This document shows, in pieces, positions 41,166 to 50,872 of a DNA stretch of 64,000 nucleotides. How positions within the stretch are numbered: position 1 is the stretch's first letter; each line of letters begins with the position of its first letter. The stretch spans positions 62,001-126,000 of the forward strand of contig NZ_JHXH01000003.1 in assembly GCF_000621805.1 (NCBI RefSeq), written 5' to 3'. The notes under the pieces were generated by a model that saw only the letters and a list, made by a program, of their open reading frames with translations, had not been told where the DNA came from and did not search any database. The DNA comes from Ruminococcus sp. FC2018. GTDB taxonomy: Bacteria > Bacillota > Clostridia > Oscillospirales > Ruminococcaceae. The translations under genes were made by a program, and so were the position numbers.

Positions 41166-42836
41166 TCAGAACAGTCCGTAGAGATTTCCCTTGTTATCGC
41201 AGTCGATATCAAAAGCAGCAGGGTGCTTGGGAAGTCCCGGCATGGTCATTATATCGCCTGTGTAAGCCACCACAAAGCCTGCGCCTGCGGAAAGTCTTAC
41301 GTCACGGACAGTTATCTCGAAATTCTCCGGCTTGCCCAGCTTTGCAGGGTCGTCGGAAAGAGAATACTGGGTCTTAGCTACGCACACGGGGATATCTCCG
41401 AAGCCCAGCTCGGTAATCTCCTTGATAGCCTTTTCAGCCTGGGAGGTATATACAACACCGTCGGCTCTGTATATCTCCTTGGCAAGTATGCCCAGCTTTT
41501 CCTTTATAGGCAGCTTTTCGTCATAAAGCGGCTTGTAGTTTGAAGGCTTGCTGTCGATAGTATCGCAAACCTTCTGTGCCAGATCCTTTCCGCCTTCGCC
41601 GCCCTTTGCGAATATCTCTGCCAGCGAATACTCAACGCCCATTTCCTCGCAAGTCTGCTTGATGACCTCTATCTCGGCATCGGTATCTGTATGGAAGCGG
41701 TTGATAGCCACAACTACGGGCACGCCGAATTTCTGCATATTCTCAATATGCGTTTTAAGATTAACAACGCCCTTTTTCAAAGCGTCCACATTTTCATTTG
41801 TCAGCTCTGCTCTTGCCATTCCTCCGTTGTATTTGAGCGCCCTGATAGTTGCAACAAGAACCACACAGCTTGGCTTGAGCCCTGCAAAACGGCACTTGAT
41901 GTCAAAGAACTTTTCTGCGCCCAGATCGGAACCGAAGCCTGCCTCGGTGATAGTGTAATCAGCAAGTTTAAGGCACAGCTTTGTTGCCCTTACCGAGTTG
42001 CAGCCGTGAGCGATATTTGCAAACGGACCGCCGTGCATTATAGCAGGGGTATTTTCCAGCGTCTGCACCAGGTTAGGCTTGAGGGCATCCTTCAGCAGAG
42101 CTGTCATTGCGCCGCAGCCGCCGAGCTGCTTTGCATACACCGCATTTCCATCAAGGTCATAGCCCACAAGAATGCTCTCCAGTCGCTTTTTGAGGTCGTC
42201 GAGGTCGCTTGCGAGGCAAAGGATAGCCATTATCTCGGAAGCGACGGTTATCTGGAATCCGTCCTGTCTTGGGAAACCGTTTATCTTTCCGCCCAGACCC
42301 ACAATTACCTCACGCAGCGCACGGTCGTTCATATCCATACATCTCTTGAAGAGAATGCGTCTTTGGTCAAGTCGCAGGGGGTTGCCCTGGTGGATAGAGT
42401 TGTCTATCAGCGCACACAGCAGGTTGTTAGCCGCTGTTATAGCGTGCATATCGCCCGTGAAATGCAGGTTTATGTCCTCCATAGGCACTACCTGTGCGTA
42501 TCCGCCGCCTGCGGCACCGCCCTTTATTCCGAACACAGGTCCCAGCGACGGCTCACGCAGCGCAAGGATAGCGTTTTTGCCTATCTTCGCCATAGACTCT
42601 GCAAGACCTACGGAAATAGTTGTTTTGCCCTCGCCGGCAGGGGTAGGGTTTATAGCGGTGACAAGAATGAGCTTTCCGTCGGGCTTATCCTTGGTCTTTT
42701 CGTAAAGGCTCTCACTCAGCTTTGCCTTATAGTGACCGTAAGGCTCAAAGTCCTCCTCGCTTATGCCGAGGTTAGCGGCGATCTCGCCTATTTTCAGCAT
42801 TTTCGCCTGCTTTGCGATCTCGATATCTGACAGCAT
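41166..42836 (-). CDS. fhs: Formate--tetrahydrofolate ligase
   Basis: A 556-residue ATP-dependent enzyme forming 10-formyl-THF, feeding purine synthesis and one-carbon metabolism. The nucleotide loop is [16 protein letters not shown] near residue 65, and [24 protein letters not shown] (landmark, about residues 105-128) is the family signature. ATG 42836 is chosen because AAAGGA lies 10 bases upstream; a TTG three codons earlier is too close to it. No other one-carbon genes are adjacent. Confidence 0.97.
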   Translation of the reverse strand: MLSDIEIAKQAKMLKIGEIAANLGISEEDFEPYGHYKAKLSESLYEKTKDKPDGKLILVTAINPTPAGEGKTTISVGLAESMAKIGKNAILALREPSLGPVFGIKGGAAGGGYAQVVPMEDINLHFTGDMHAITAANNLLCALIDNSIHQGNPLRLDQRRILFKRCMDMNDRALREVIVGLGGKINGFPRQDGFQITVASEIMAILCLASDLDDLKKRLESILVGYDLDGNAVYAKQLGGCGAMTALLKDALKPNLVQTLENTPAIMHGGPFANIAHGCNSVRATKLCLKLADYTITEAGFGSDLGAEKFFDIKCRFAGLKPSCVVLVATIRALKYNGGMARAELTNENVDALKKGVVNLKTHIENMQKFGVPVVVAINRFHTDTDAEIEVIKQTCEEMGVEYSLAEIFAKGGEGGKDLAQKVCDTIDSKPSNYKPLYDEKLPIKEKLGILAKEIYRADGVVYTSQAEKAIKEITELGFGDIPVCVAKTQYSLSDDPAKLGKPENFEITVRDVRLSAGAGFVVAYTGDIMTMPGLPKHPAAFDIDCDNKGNLYGLF

Positions 42837-42973
42837 TTCAATCAAATCCTTTCAGTAATAATAATGAAATAATCGACGAATAAATTATACCACAAACCCC
42901 CGGTTTTTGCAATAGCAAATTTGCCGTCAAATCTCTTGCTTCTTACCTCCTACATCTTACCTCTAAAAAGCAC

Positions 42974-43002
42974 TTGTATTTTTGCAGCAAATATGCTATA
43001 CT
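42974..43002 (+). promoter_or_regulatory. Promoter of the dehydratase activase gene
   Basis: TTGTAT (42974-42979) and TATACT (42997-43002) are separated by 17 bases. Confidence 0.6.
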
Positions 43003-43078
43003 ATCTATGTATACGTTCTATCCTGCGGATATTGACGAAAAACCGCAAAGGAGCATGATTTCTGTAAGGGAGATTTTT

Positions 43079-46039
43079 ATGGAAAAGATTTACGATTTAG
43101 GTATAGACGTTGGCTCAACTACCGTCAAGACGGTCATTGTTGACGACGACGGAAACTTCATTTACAACAAGTACGAAAGGCACTTTTCAAAGGTGCGTGA
43201 AACTGTTGCACAGCAGCTGAAGCTTATCGGCGAAAAATTCAAAGGCGACAGGTTCAGGATCGCCATAACCGGCTCGGCGGGTCTGGGTATCGCCCAGGCA
43301 AGCGACATCGCTTTTGTGCAGGAGGTATACTCGGCTTTTGTTGCGGTCAACAAGACATATCCCGACGCTGACGTTGTGGTAGAGCTGGGTGGTGAGGACG
43401 CAAAGATAATCTTCCTCACCGGCGGTGTGGAACAGCGAATGAACGGCTCCTGCGCAGGCGGTACGGGTGCATTTATCGACCAGATGGCAAGCCTGCTGGA
43501 CATCACTCCCGACGAGATGAACGAGCTTGCGCTGCAAAGCACAAAGACCTACCCGATAGCTTCACGCTGCGGCGTTTTTGCTAAATCAGACGTTCAGCCG
43601 CTGCTGAACCAGGGCGCAAAGAAAGAGGACATCTCCGCATCTATCTTCCAGGCTGTTGTTGACCAGACGGTATCGGGACTGGCACAGGGCAGAAAGATAG
43701 CAGGAAAGGTTTTGTTCCTGGGTGGACCGCTTACATATCTCAGCGCACTGCGCAAGGCATTCAAAACAACACTTTCTCTTGACAACGAACACGCTATACT
43801 CCCGGAAAAGTCCAGCTGCTATGTGGCATACGGTGCTGCGCTGCACGCACATACCCTTGCCCAGGAGGCGACCATTGAGGAGACCCTTGAGCGTATTGCA
43901 AACGCAAAGACCAACGACAGCATAACCACAGGCAAGCCTTTGTTTGAGTCAAGGGATGACTATGCTGCTTTTGTTGACAGACACAGACAGTCCGACCTTA
44001 AATACGAGGATATACGCACCTACGAGGGCGACGCATACCTGGGAATAGATGCCGGCTCCACCACCACCAAGCTGGTGCTGGTAACACCCGAGGGCAAGCT
44101 GCTTTATCAGCATTACTGTTCCAACAGGGGACAGCCTCTGGATATTATTGCAGCAAAGCTTGAGGAGATATATAATCTTGCCGGTCCGGGACTTAACATA
44201 AAATCTTCCGCAGTTACAGGCTACGGCGAGGACCTTATCCGTGCAGGTCTGGGAGTGGACTACGGCATAGTTGAGACAGTGGCGCACTACAAGGCGGCGG
44301 CATACTTCTGCCCGAATGTTGACTTTATCATCGACATTGGCGGACAGGATATCAAGTGCTTCAAGATAAAGAACAATGCCATTGACAGCATTATGCTCAA
44401 CGAGGCTTGCTCTTCGGGCTGCGGCTCGTTTATACAGACCTTTGCTCAGGCTATGGGCTACGACATATCCGAGTTTGCACGTCTGGGGCTTTTCGCAAAG
44501 GCTCCTGTGGAGCTTGGCTCACGGTGCACAGTGTTTATGAACTCTTCTGTAAAACAGGCACAGAAGGACGGTGCAACGGTGGAGGACATCTCCGCAGGTC
44601 TGTCCTCATCCATAATCAAAAATGCGGTCTACAAAGTTATCAGAGCAAAAACCATAGAGGAGCTTGGAAAGAACATCGTCGTTCAGGGCGGAACGTTCCT
44701 CAACGATGCGGTGCTGCGCTCGTTTGAGACAGAGCTTGGCAGAAACGTTATAAGACCTGCAATAGCAGGACTTATGGGTGCTTTCGGCTGTGCACTGTTT
44801 GCCATGGAAAAGACAAAGCATAAGGACTGCACCTCAGGTATTCTTACCCCGCAGCAGCTCAAAGAGTTTGCATACAACTCAACCGCTGTTCAGTGCAAGG
44901 GCTGCGGCGCACACTGTAACCTTACGATAATCAGGTTCAATGACGGTCACCGCTTCGTTTCCGGCAACCGCTGCGAAAAGGGTGCAGGCATAAAAGTCAC
45001 CGACCGTGCAGAGAACATGATAGAATACAAATACAAGCTGATAAAGGACTACGAGCTGACAAAGCCACAGGGCAAGCCGAAGGCAAGGGTAGGATTCCCT
45101 CTCGCACTGAGTTTCTACGACCTGATGCCGTATTTCCACACGCTGTTCACCGAGCTTGGATTTGAGGTAGTGCTTTCAGAGGAATCCACAAGGGATACCT
45201 ACTACAAGGGACAGCAGACTATCGCTTCGGACACGGTATGCTATCCTGCTAAGCTTTGCCACGGACACATTGAAAGTCTGCTGGACAAGAAGGTGGATTT
45301 CATATTCTACCCGTGTATGAGCTATAACATTGACGAGGGCGGCTCGGATAACCATTACAACTGCCCTGTTGTTGCTTACTATCCGGAGCTTCTGAAGGCT
45401 AACAACGACAAGCTCAACGACAAAAACTTTATCGCCCCCTATCTTGACATCAACATGAAAAAGCACGTTGCCCACGTTGTGTCAAAGTGCCTTGCAAGAT
45501 ACGGCATTACCGAAAAGCAGGTGCTGGGCGTGCTCAACAAGGCATACACCGCACAGCTTCGCTACCGCAGGAACATTGAAAAGAAAGCTCGTGAGATAAT
45601 CGCCGATGCACGCAGCAAGGGACAGAAGATAATCGTTGTTGCAGGCAGACCTTACCACATCGACCCGGAGATAAACCACGGTATCCACAAGCTTATCGCT
45701 TCGCTGGGATTTGCAGTCGTCACCGAGGACAGCGTTTCGGGACTGGTGGACACACCTTCCGTTGACGTTCTAAATCAGTGGACATATCATTCAAGACTTT
45801 ACAGGGCTGCGGAGTATGTGTGCGAAAATGAGGATATGCAGCTGGTACAGCTGGTCTCCTTCGGCTGTGGGATCGATGCGGTGACCACCGACGAGGTCAG
45901 GGCGATACTTGAGGAAAAAGGCAAGCTGTACACACAGCTGAAAATAGACGAGATAACCAACCTGGGTGCGGCAAAGATAAGGCTGCGTTCACTGGCTGCG
46001 GCTCTTGAGGAAAAGGAGGAAAGGGTATATGTCGGATAA
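43079..46039 (+). CDS. 2-hydroxyacyl-CoA dehydratase activase, fused multidomain form
   Basis: A 986-residue protein. Two ASKHA ATPase domains are in tandem: the first begins LGIDVGSTTVKTV (residue 6) and has MNGSCAGGTGAFIDQMA; the second begins YLGIDAGSTTTKLVLV (about 320) and has NEACSSGCGSFIQTFA. The cysteines in these loops ligate a bridging 4Fe-4S cluster in HgdC-type activases, which inject an electron into the dehydratase. Then comes a Cys-rich CKGCGAHCNL and a DUF2229-type domain starting VGFPLALSFYDLMPYF. AAGGGAG precedes ATG 43079. The fused form is common in Clostridia, but its substrate is not established. The partner follows with an 11-base overlap. Confidence 0.88.
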   Translation: MEKIYDLGIDVGSTTVKTVIVDDDGNFIYNKYERHFSKVRETVAQQLKLIGEKFKGDRFRIAITGSAGLGIAQASDIAFVQEVYSAFVAVNKTYPDADVVVELGGEDAKIIFLTGGVEQRMNGSCAGGTGAFIDQMASLLDITPDEMNELALQSTKTYPIASRCGVFAKSDVQPLLNQGAKKEDISASIFQAVVDQTVSGLAQGRKIAGKVLFLGGPLTYLSALRKAFKTTLSLDNEHAILPEKSSCYVAYGAALHAHTLAQEATIEETLERIANAKTNDSITTGKPLFESRDDYAAFVDRHRQSDLKYEDIRTYEGDAYLGIDAGSTTTKLVLVTPEGKLLYQHYCSNRGQPLDIIAAKLEEIYNLAGPGLNIKSSAVTGYGEDLIRAGLGVDYGIVETVAHYKAAAYFCPNVDFIIDIGGQDIKCFKIKNNAIDSIMLNEACSSGCGSFIQTFAQAMGYDISEFARLGLFAKAPVELGSRCTVFMNSSVKQAQKDGATVEDISAGLSSSIIKNAVYKVIRAKTIEELGKNIVVQGGTFLNDAVLRSFETELGRNVIRPAIAGLMGAFGCALFAMEKTKHKDCTSGILTPQQLKEFAYNSTAVQCKGCGAHCNLTIIRFNDGHRFVSGNRCEKGAGIKVTDRAENMIEYKYKLIKDYELTKPQGKPKARVGFPLALSFYDLMPYFHTLFTELGFEVVLSEESTRDTYYKGQQTIASDTVCYPAKLCHGHIESLLDKKVDFIFYPCMSYNIDEGGSDNHYNCPVVAYYPELLKANNDKLNDKNFIAPYLDINMKKHVAHVVSKCLARYGITEKQVLGVLNKAYTAQLRYRRNIEKKAREIIADARSKGQKIIVVAGRPYHIDPEINHGIHKLIASLGFAVVTEDSVSGLVDTPSVDVLNQWTYHSRLYRAAEYVCENEDMQLVQLVSFGCGIDAVTTDEVRAILEEKGKLYTQLKIDEITNLGAAKIRLRSLAAALEEKEERVYVG

Positions 46040-47297
46040 GAAAAAGCTCGCTCCTAAAGAGCCTTCAACAAGAGTTCAAAAGACCTTTTTCACCGAGGAG
46101 ATGAAAAAGGACTACACCATTCTTGTGCCGGATATGCTTCCCATACATTTCAAGCTCATTATCAAGATATATGAAAAGTACGGCTATAAAATGGAGCTTC
46201 TCACAAACACCTCACGCAACGTTATCGACGAGGGATTGAAAAACACCCACAACGATACCTGCTATCCTGCACTTATCGTTATCGGTCAGTTTATGGACGC
46301 TCTCAAAAGCGGCAAGTATGACCTTAACAAGGTGGCACTTATAATGTCGCAGACAGGCGGCGGATGCCGTGCATCAAACTACATACACCTTATCAGAAAG
46401 GCTGTTTCAAGCCAGTTTCCACAGGTGCCGGTGCTGTCACTTAACTTCAGCGGTCTTGAAAAGAACCCTGCGTTCCCCATGACACCTGCCATCGCTCTGA
46501 GGCTTATCTATGCGGTGCTTTACGGCGATATGCTCATGCTGCTTTACAACCAGTGCAAGCCCTATGAAGTGGTGCCCGGCTCCACAGACAAGCTGCTTGC
46601 CCGCTGGCAGCACAGAATGGGAAAGCTGTTTGACACAAAGACAGGATACACTCACACGAAGCGCATTTACAAGGCGATGCTGCGTGATTTTGCGGCACTT
46701 GAAAGAACAAGCGAGAAAAAGCCAAAGGTAGGAATTGTGGGCGAGATATACGTAAAGTACTCCCCCCTTGCAAACAATCACCTCAACGAGTTTCTGCTTG
46801 AAGAGGGCTGCGAGCCGAACGTTCCTGGACTGCTGGATTTCGTGCTTTACTGCGCATCCGACCCGATAAACGACCGCCTGCTGTACGGCATCTTTGACAA
46901 GTCAACTGTGCTTTACACTATCGGCTACGATATCCTTTACAAGTTCCAGAAGCAGCAGATAAAGGTCATTGAGGAGCACGGCGTTTTCCAGCCTCCCCAC
47001 GATTTCGAGCACCTGCGCAGATGTGCCGACAAGTACATTCACCAGGGCGTAAAAATGGGTGAGGGCTGGCTCATCACCGCTGAAATGGCAGCTCTTGCCG
47101 AAACGGGCACAGAAAATATCATCTGTACACAGCCCTTTGGCTGCCTGCCTAACCACATTGTTGCCAAGGGCAGCGCACGAGTTATCAAGCAGGCGTACCC
47201 CAACGCAAACATCGTTGCTATCGACTATGACCCGGGCGCAACAAAGGTAAACCAGGAAAACCGCATCAAGCTGATGCTTGCAAACGCAAGGCTGTAA
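46029..47297 (+). CDS. 2-hydroxyacyl-CoA dehydratase D-component-like protein
   Basis: A 422-residue protein related to the 2-hydroxyglutaryl-CoA dehydratase component family. NDTCYPALIVIGQFMDAL near residue 80 and MSQTGGGCRASNYIHLIRKA near 110 carry cysteines in the positions used for an iron-sulfur cluster, and GCLPNHIVAKG near 380 carries another. The gene overlaps the activase gene by 11 bases, so the products are made together and probably form one redox complex. No CoA transferase or acyl-CoA dehydrogenase is nearby, so a fermentation pathway cannot be named. Confidence 0.82.
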   Translation: MSDKKKLAPKEPSTRVQKTFFTEEMKKDYTILVPDMLPIHFKLIIKIYEKYGYKMELLTNTSRNVIDEGLKNTHNDTCYPALIVIGQFMDALKSGKYDLNKVALIMSQTGGGCRASNYIHLIRKAVSSQFPQVPVLSLNFSGLEKNPAFPMTPAIALRLIYAVLYGDMLMLLYNQCKPYEVVPGSTDKLLARWQHRMGKLFDTKTGYTHTKRIYKAMLRDFAALERTSEKKPKVGIVGEIYVKYSPLANNHLNEFLLEEGCEPNVPGLLDFVLYCASDPINDRLLYGIFDKSTVLYTIGYDILYKFQKQQIKVIEEHGVFQPPHDFEHLRRCADKYIHQGVKMGEGWLITAEMAALAETGTENIICTQPFGCLPNHIVAKGSARVIKQAYPNANIVAIDYDPGATKVNQENRIKLMLANARL

Positions 47298-47300
47298 TTA

Positions 47301-47566
47301 TTGAGGGCAACTCTTTTGGAAGAAGCAAAAAATGGAGAAGTCTTTTTGACTTCTCCATTTTTTTAGAGTAACCGTGGTAACGGTTACTCTGTTCCCCCCG
47401 AGGATACCCGACGGGTATCCTCGCAAGCGACCAAAGGTCGCTTATCCCCCTTTCAGAAACCTTTTATTGATTTTCGGCGGCTGGGAGCTTTGCTCCCGAC
47501 CGCCGAAAATGAGTAAGGGCACCGAGAGAATCTAAGAAAAATTCTTTTCAAGAGGGTTGCCCTCAA
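47301..47566. repeat. MITE-like 266-bp noncoding element with terminal inverted repeats
   Basis: The ends are imperfect inverted repeats of about 24 bases: TTGAGGGCAACTCTTTTGG... at 47301 and ...CAAGAGGGTTGCCCTCAA ending at 47566. Between them are five hairpins in a row: 47331-47342/47348-47359, 47365-47374/47381-47390, 47400-47409/47413-47422, 47425-47432/47436-47443 and 47470-47480/47500-47510 with an inner GGGAGC/GCTCCC. The first acts as a terminator. No coding capacity is seen. The end sequence recurs at 19782-19818. Confidence 0.65.
47329..47362 (+). terminator. Terminator after the activase operon
   Basis: AATGGAGAAGTC pairs with GACTTCTCCATT around a T-rich loop and is followed by a run of T. 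It is the first hairpin of the repeat element. Confidence 0.8.
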
Positions 47567-47589
47567 AAAAACAGCATAGCACTAACACA

Positions 47590-47632
47590 AAAAACAGACA
47601 ATGCTTACACAAAAGCACTGTCTGTTTTTTTC
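47590..47632 (-). terminator. Terminator after ridA
   Basis: AAAACAGACA...GCTT pairs with AAGCACTGTCTGTTTT, with A and T runs on either side, just past the ridA stop codon. Confidence 0.8.
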
Positions 47633-47643
47633 TGTTATCAGTT

Positions 47644-48018
47644 TTAAAGCTCTGCGATGACCTCGACCTCAACAAGAACATCCTTTGGAAGCTCCTTTGC
47701 TGCTACGCAGCTGCGTGCAGGCTTTGAGGTGAAATACTCACCGTAGATCTCGTTGAAAGCTGCAAAGTCTGACATATTCTTGAGGAAGCATATTGTCTTG
47801 ACAGCCTTGGTGATGTCGCTGCCTGCTGCCTCAAGGAGGTTTTTCAGGTTCTTGCATACCTGATGTGTCTGCTCCTGGATAGTTGCCGCATCAACATTTC
47901 CTGTTGCGGGGTCGATAGCTATCTGTCCCGATGTGAAAACAAGGTTTCCAACTACCTTTGCCTGCGAATAAGGTCCGATAGCGTCCGGGGCATTTTTTGT
48001 GTAGATCGTCTGTGCCAT
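47644..48018 (-). CDS. ridA: RidA family enamine/imine deaminase
   Basis: A 124-residue protein of the YjgF/RidA family, which hydrolyses the reactive 2-aminoacrylate and 2-aminocrotonate released by PLP dehydratases. GPYSQAKVVGNLVFTSGQI near the start and the C-terminal SKPARSCVAAKELPKDVLVE carry the catalytic Arg and conserved residues. It lies 19 bases after ilvA, the enzyme that produces its substrate, which supports the assignment. Confidence 0.94.
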   Translation of the reverse strand: MAQTIYTKNAPDAIGPYSQAKVVGNLVFTSGQIAIDPATGNVDAATIQEQTHQVCKNLKNLLEAAGSDITKAVKTICFLKNMSDFAAFNEIYGEYFTSKPARSCVAAKELPKDVLVEVEVIAEL

Positions 48019-48037
48019 TTTACATTACTCCTTTATC

Positions 48038-49240
48038 TTATTTATTAACTATCTTAAAGCCGTTATCGGCAAGTGACTGTCTTATTTCCTTGATGTGCTC
48101 GTAATCCCTTGTTTCAAGCACAATGCGAAGCAGGCAGTCGGTAATGTCGCTGTCCTCGCTTGCTCTTTCGTGGTGGATAGAAACAACGTTTCCTCCCATG
48201 TCGGAGATGATAGCCGAAACGCCCTTGAGCTGACCCGGCTTATCCTCAAGCTGAATGGTCATCGTGTCGCTTCTGCCGGACTTGAGCAGACCTCTCTTGA
48301 TAACTCTTGAAAGGATAGTAACGTCGATATTTCCGCCGGAAACAAGGCAGACTACCTTCTTGCCTTTTATATCAGGGACTTTATTGAACATTACAGCCGC
48401 AACGGAAACTGCGCCTGCGCCCTCAGCAATAAGCTTCTGGTTCTCTATCAGGTGGAGTATTGCCGAGGAAACCTCATCGTCGGTAACTGTTACCATGCCG
48501 TCAACATACTTTGAGCAGTACTCAAACGTGTTCACACCCGGCTCCTTTACCTTGATACCGTCTGCAATGGTGTGGACATTGTCAAGGCACTTTATCTTCC
48601 CCTCTTCAAGGGATTCCACCATTGAAGGTGCACCTGTTGCCTGGACGCCGTAAACTCTGATGCTTGGTCTGAGCTGTTTAATGGCAAAGGCAACGCCTGA
48701 GATAAGTCCGCCGCCGCCAACCGGTACAACTACCACATCACAGTCGGATACCTCGTTAAGTATCTCAAGACCGATAGTTCCCTGACCGGCGATAACATTT
48801 TCGTCGTCAAACGGGTGGATAAAGGTATAGCCCTTTTCGTCACGCTGTCTGATTGCCTCGGCATAGGCATCGTCGTAAACTCCGGGCACAAGGCAGATCT
48901 GTGCGCCGTAGCTCTTTGTAGCCTCTACCTTGGAGATAGGTGCGCCGTCAGGCAGGCAGATCACGGAGCTGATGCCGTTTTTTGTAGCGGCAAGAGCAAC
49001 GCCCTGGGCATGATTTCCTGCGGAGCAGGCAATAACACCGTGGGATTTTTCCTCTTCGGTGAGCTGAGATATCTTGTAATAAGCGCCTCTCACCTTAAAA
49101 GATCCTGTAACCTGAAGATTCTCGGTTTTCAGGTAGGTATGCACCTGGGGATTGATCTGGGGCGCATAGATGCAGGCGGTAGGTCTGATGACCTCTTTAA
49201 GAACCTTTGATGCGTCAAAAACCTTGTCTAATGTCAACAT
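48038..49240 (-). CDS. ilvA: Threonine ammonia-lyase (threonine deaminase)
   Basis: A 400-residue PLP enzyme converting threonine to 2-oxobutyrate. The PLP lysine is in GSFKVRGAYYKI (about residue 48), the phosphate loop is SAGNHAQGVA, and VPVGGGGLISG is the third family motif. A C-terminal ACT domain (QLEDKPGQLKGVSAIISDMGG, landmark) occupies the last 75 residues, as in the shorter IlvA/TdcB type. A T-box leader precedes it. If the specifier is Ile, the biosynthetic role is favoured over the catabolic one. Confidence 0.95.
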   Translation of the reverse strand: MLTLDKVFDASKVLKEVIRPTACIYAPQINPQVHTYLKTENLQVTGSFKVRGAYYKISQLTEEEKSHGVIACSAGNHAQGVALAATKNGISSVICLPDGAPISKVEATKSYGAQICLVPGVYDDAYAEAIRQRDEKGYTFIHPFDDENVIAGQGTIGLEILNEVSDCDVVVVPVGGGGLISGVAFAIKQLRPSIRVYGVQATGAPSMVESLEEGKIKCLDNVHTIADGIKVKEPGVNTFEYCSKYVDGMVTVTDDEVSSAILHLIENQKLIAEGAGAVSVAAVMFNKVPDIKGKKVVCLVSGGNIDVTILSRVIKRGLLKSGRSDTMTIQLEDKPGQLKGVSAIISDMGGNVVSIHHERASEDSDITDCLLRIVLETRDYEHIKEIRQSLADNGFKIVNK

Positions 49241-49257
49241 ATTTCCAACCTCTTTTT

Positions 49258-49510
49258 AATAAAATAAAAATCTCCGCCTCTATTACAGAGGCGAAGACAT
49301 AGTTTCTCCGTGTTACCACTCTGATTGCAGAAAATCCGTATTCTCTGCCGCTCAAACTCCATAACGGTGAGTTACCGTGCCCGCTTACTTTATTTCGGCA
49401 GACCGACTCGGGAATGATCCTGCATGGGTTTTCCTTACGGCGTTGCACCGACCCGCCGCTCTCTGAAAGGCACTGCCCTTACACCTTTTCCGTCAAAGTC
49501 TTTCAAATAT
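49258..49510 (-). promoter_or_regulatory. T-box riboswitch of ilvA-ridA, probable Ile specifier
   Basis: On the minus strand the conserved AGAGTGGTAACACGGAG (49322-49306) is followed by a terminator stem CGCCTCT/AGAGGCG and a T-rich tract (49293-49258). Stem I sequences GAGAGCGGCGGG and GGATCATTCCCGAGT are present upstream. By comparison with the leader at 22585-22833, the specifier triplet would be ATC (isoleucine). The T-box itself is firm; the specifier is tentative. Confidence 0.85.
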
Positions 49511-49516
49511 ACTAAG

Positions 49517-49545
49517 ATTATATCACCGCAGAGGGAAATTGTCAA
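49517..49545 (-). promoter_or_regulatory. Consensus promoter of the ilvA T-box operon
   Basis: On the minus strand TTGACA (49545-49540) and TATAAT (49522-49517) are separated by 17 bases. Confidence 0.85.
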
Positions 49546-49575
49546 GCACTCACCATACAAAAAACATCATCATTC

Positions 49576-50853
49576 TCATTTGAAGAGCACCTTGATGGAT
49601 CTTATCTCCTTCACAAACTCCTCACTCTTTTCCGCAGGGTCAGAGCCATTATATGTCACATCATAGCATTTTGACAAAAACAGCTTGAAAAAGCTTTCGT
49701 TCTCCAGGTGACTGCTCATTGCTTTTATTGAGGTATCGGCGTTCATTTTTCTGTCCGCCACCGCCTGAAGGTCGCTGAGCATATCCCTTGACTCAAGCAC
49801 CTCCTGGGCTGACTTGCTCAGAGGTATGCCTTTTTCGGTACCCTGAAGCTTTGCCATTTCCTCGCTGTTGAGCAGATGGTCCACAAATTTCGCAACCTTT
49901 TGCGGCTCCTTGGTATTCTTGCTTATGCAGTAAAGAGCCATTGGCTTTTTATACCACCCTATGGACTTGCCTTTGTTTACGGTAATAAGATCCCCAAGGG
50001 AAATATTCACCGGCCGGGCGTTTACTCCGGAGTTATCGTTGAAATAGCTTTTTGCGTCCGATATCCAGCATACCAGTCCTGCCGTTTTACCGTTAAAAAA
50101 GTCTGTATGTCTGAAACCGTCGGGACGGGGGGTAACGCCGCTGTCAAGCAGCTTCCTGCCGAATTCCAGCATTATCTTAAAGTCCTGCGCTGTATACTGC
50201 ATATGGTTTGAGCTGTCAAAAAGAGGCTTGCCTGTTGTTTGCTCGGCATATGCCACACAGCTCAGCCAGAAAGCTTTTTCTCCCATTTCAAGCACATATA
50301 CTCCCTCTTTTTTCAGCTTCTGTGCCGCCAGGAAAAGCTCATCCCATGTGGTGGGCACAGCAATGTCGTACTTTCTCAGCGTATTGGTATTATAGAAAAA
50401 GTTTATGCTGTTAAGGGAAATAGGTATCCCCTGGAGCTTACCGTTGACCCTTCCCAGATCAAGCTGCTGTGGGGTGTAATTATCAAGTCTTATTTCGTCT
50501 TTCAAAGTCTCAAGGTCATAAAACTCGTATCCCTGTGAGTTATACTCATACAGCCAGTTGTAGTTTATCTGCATAACATCCGGTATCTCATCGGAGATGA
50601 TTTTTGCATCGAGCCAGCTTTTATATCCGGAGAGCTCGCAGTAACTGGGCTTTACAACGATATTATTTTTATTCTCGAATATTTTTATCGACTCCAGGGT
50701 GTACTTGCTTCTCATATCGTTGCCCCACCAGCTGAAGGATATGCCGGTATTGTGGCTCTGCTTGGTGACGTTAGTCTGATCCACAAGTTCACAAGAGGAA
50801 AAGGACACAAGAACAGCAAACACGATCAGAATGCTCAACACTCGTTTTTTCAT
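49576..50853 (-). CDS. Extracellular solute-binding lipoprotein, family 1
   Basis: A 425-residue lipoprotein. The signal peptide ends in VSFSSCELV, with Cys at about residue 20. The mature part follows the sugar-binding family 1 pattern: SFSWWGNDMRSKYTLESI, DVMQINYNWLYEYNSQG and PTTWDELFLAAQKLKKEG (landmarks). No permease or ATPase gene is adjacent. Instead it follows a sensor protein with a degenerate GGDEF domain by 19 bases. It may therefore serve as a ligand receptor for that sensor, which is inference. Confidence 0.85.
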   Translation of the reverse strand: MKKRVLSILIVFAVLVSFSSCELVDQTNVTKQSHNTGISFSWWGNDMRSKYTLESIKIFENKNNIVVKPSYCELSGYKSWLDAKIISDEIPDVMQINYNWLYEYNSQGYEFYDLETLKDEIRLDNYTPQQLDLGRVNGKLQGIPISLNSINFFYNTNTLRKYDIAVPTTWDELFLAAQKLKKEGVYVLEMGEKAFWLSCVAYAEQTTGKPLFDSSNHMQYTAQDFKIMLEFGRKLLDSGVTPRPDGFRHTDFFNGKTAGLVCWISDAKSYFNDNSGVNARPVNISLGDLITVNKGKSIGWYKKPMALYCISKNTKEPQKVAKFVDHLLNSEEMAKLQGTEKGIPLSKSAQEVLESRDMLSDLQAVADRKMNADTSIKAMSSHLENESFFKLFLSKCYDVTYNGSDPAEKSEEFVKEIRSIKVLFK

Positions 50854-50872
50854 GTCCGTTTCCCCCTTTGTA

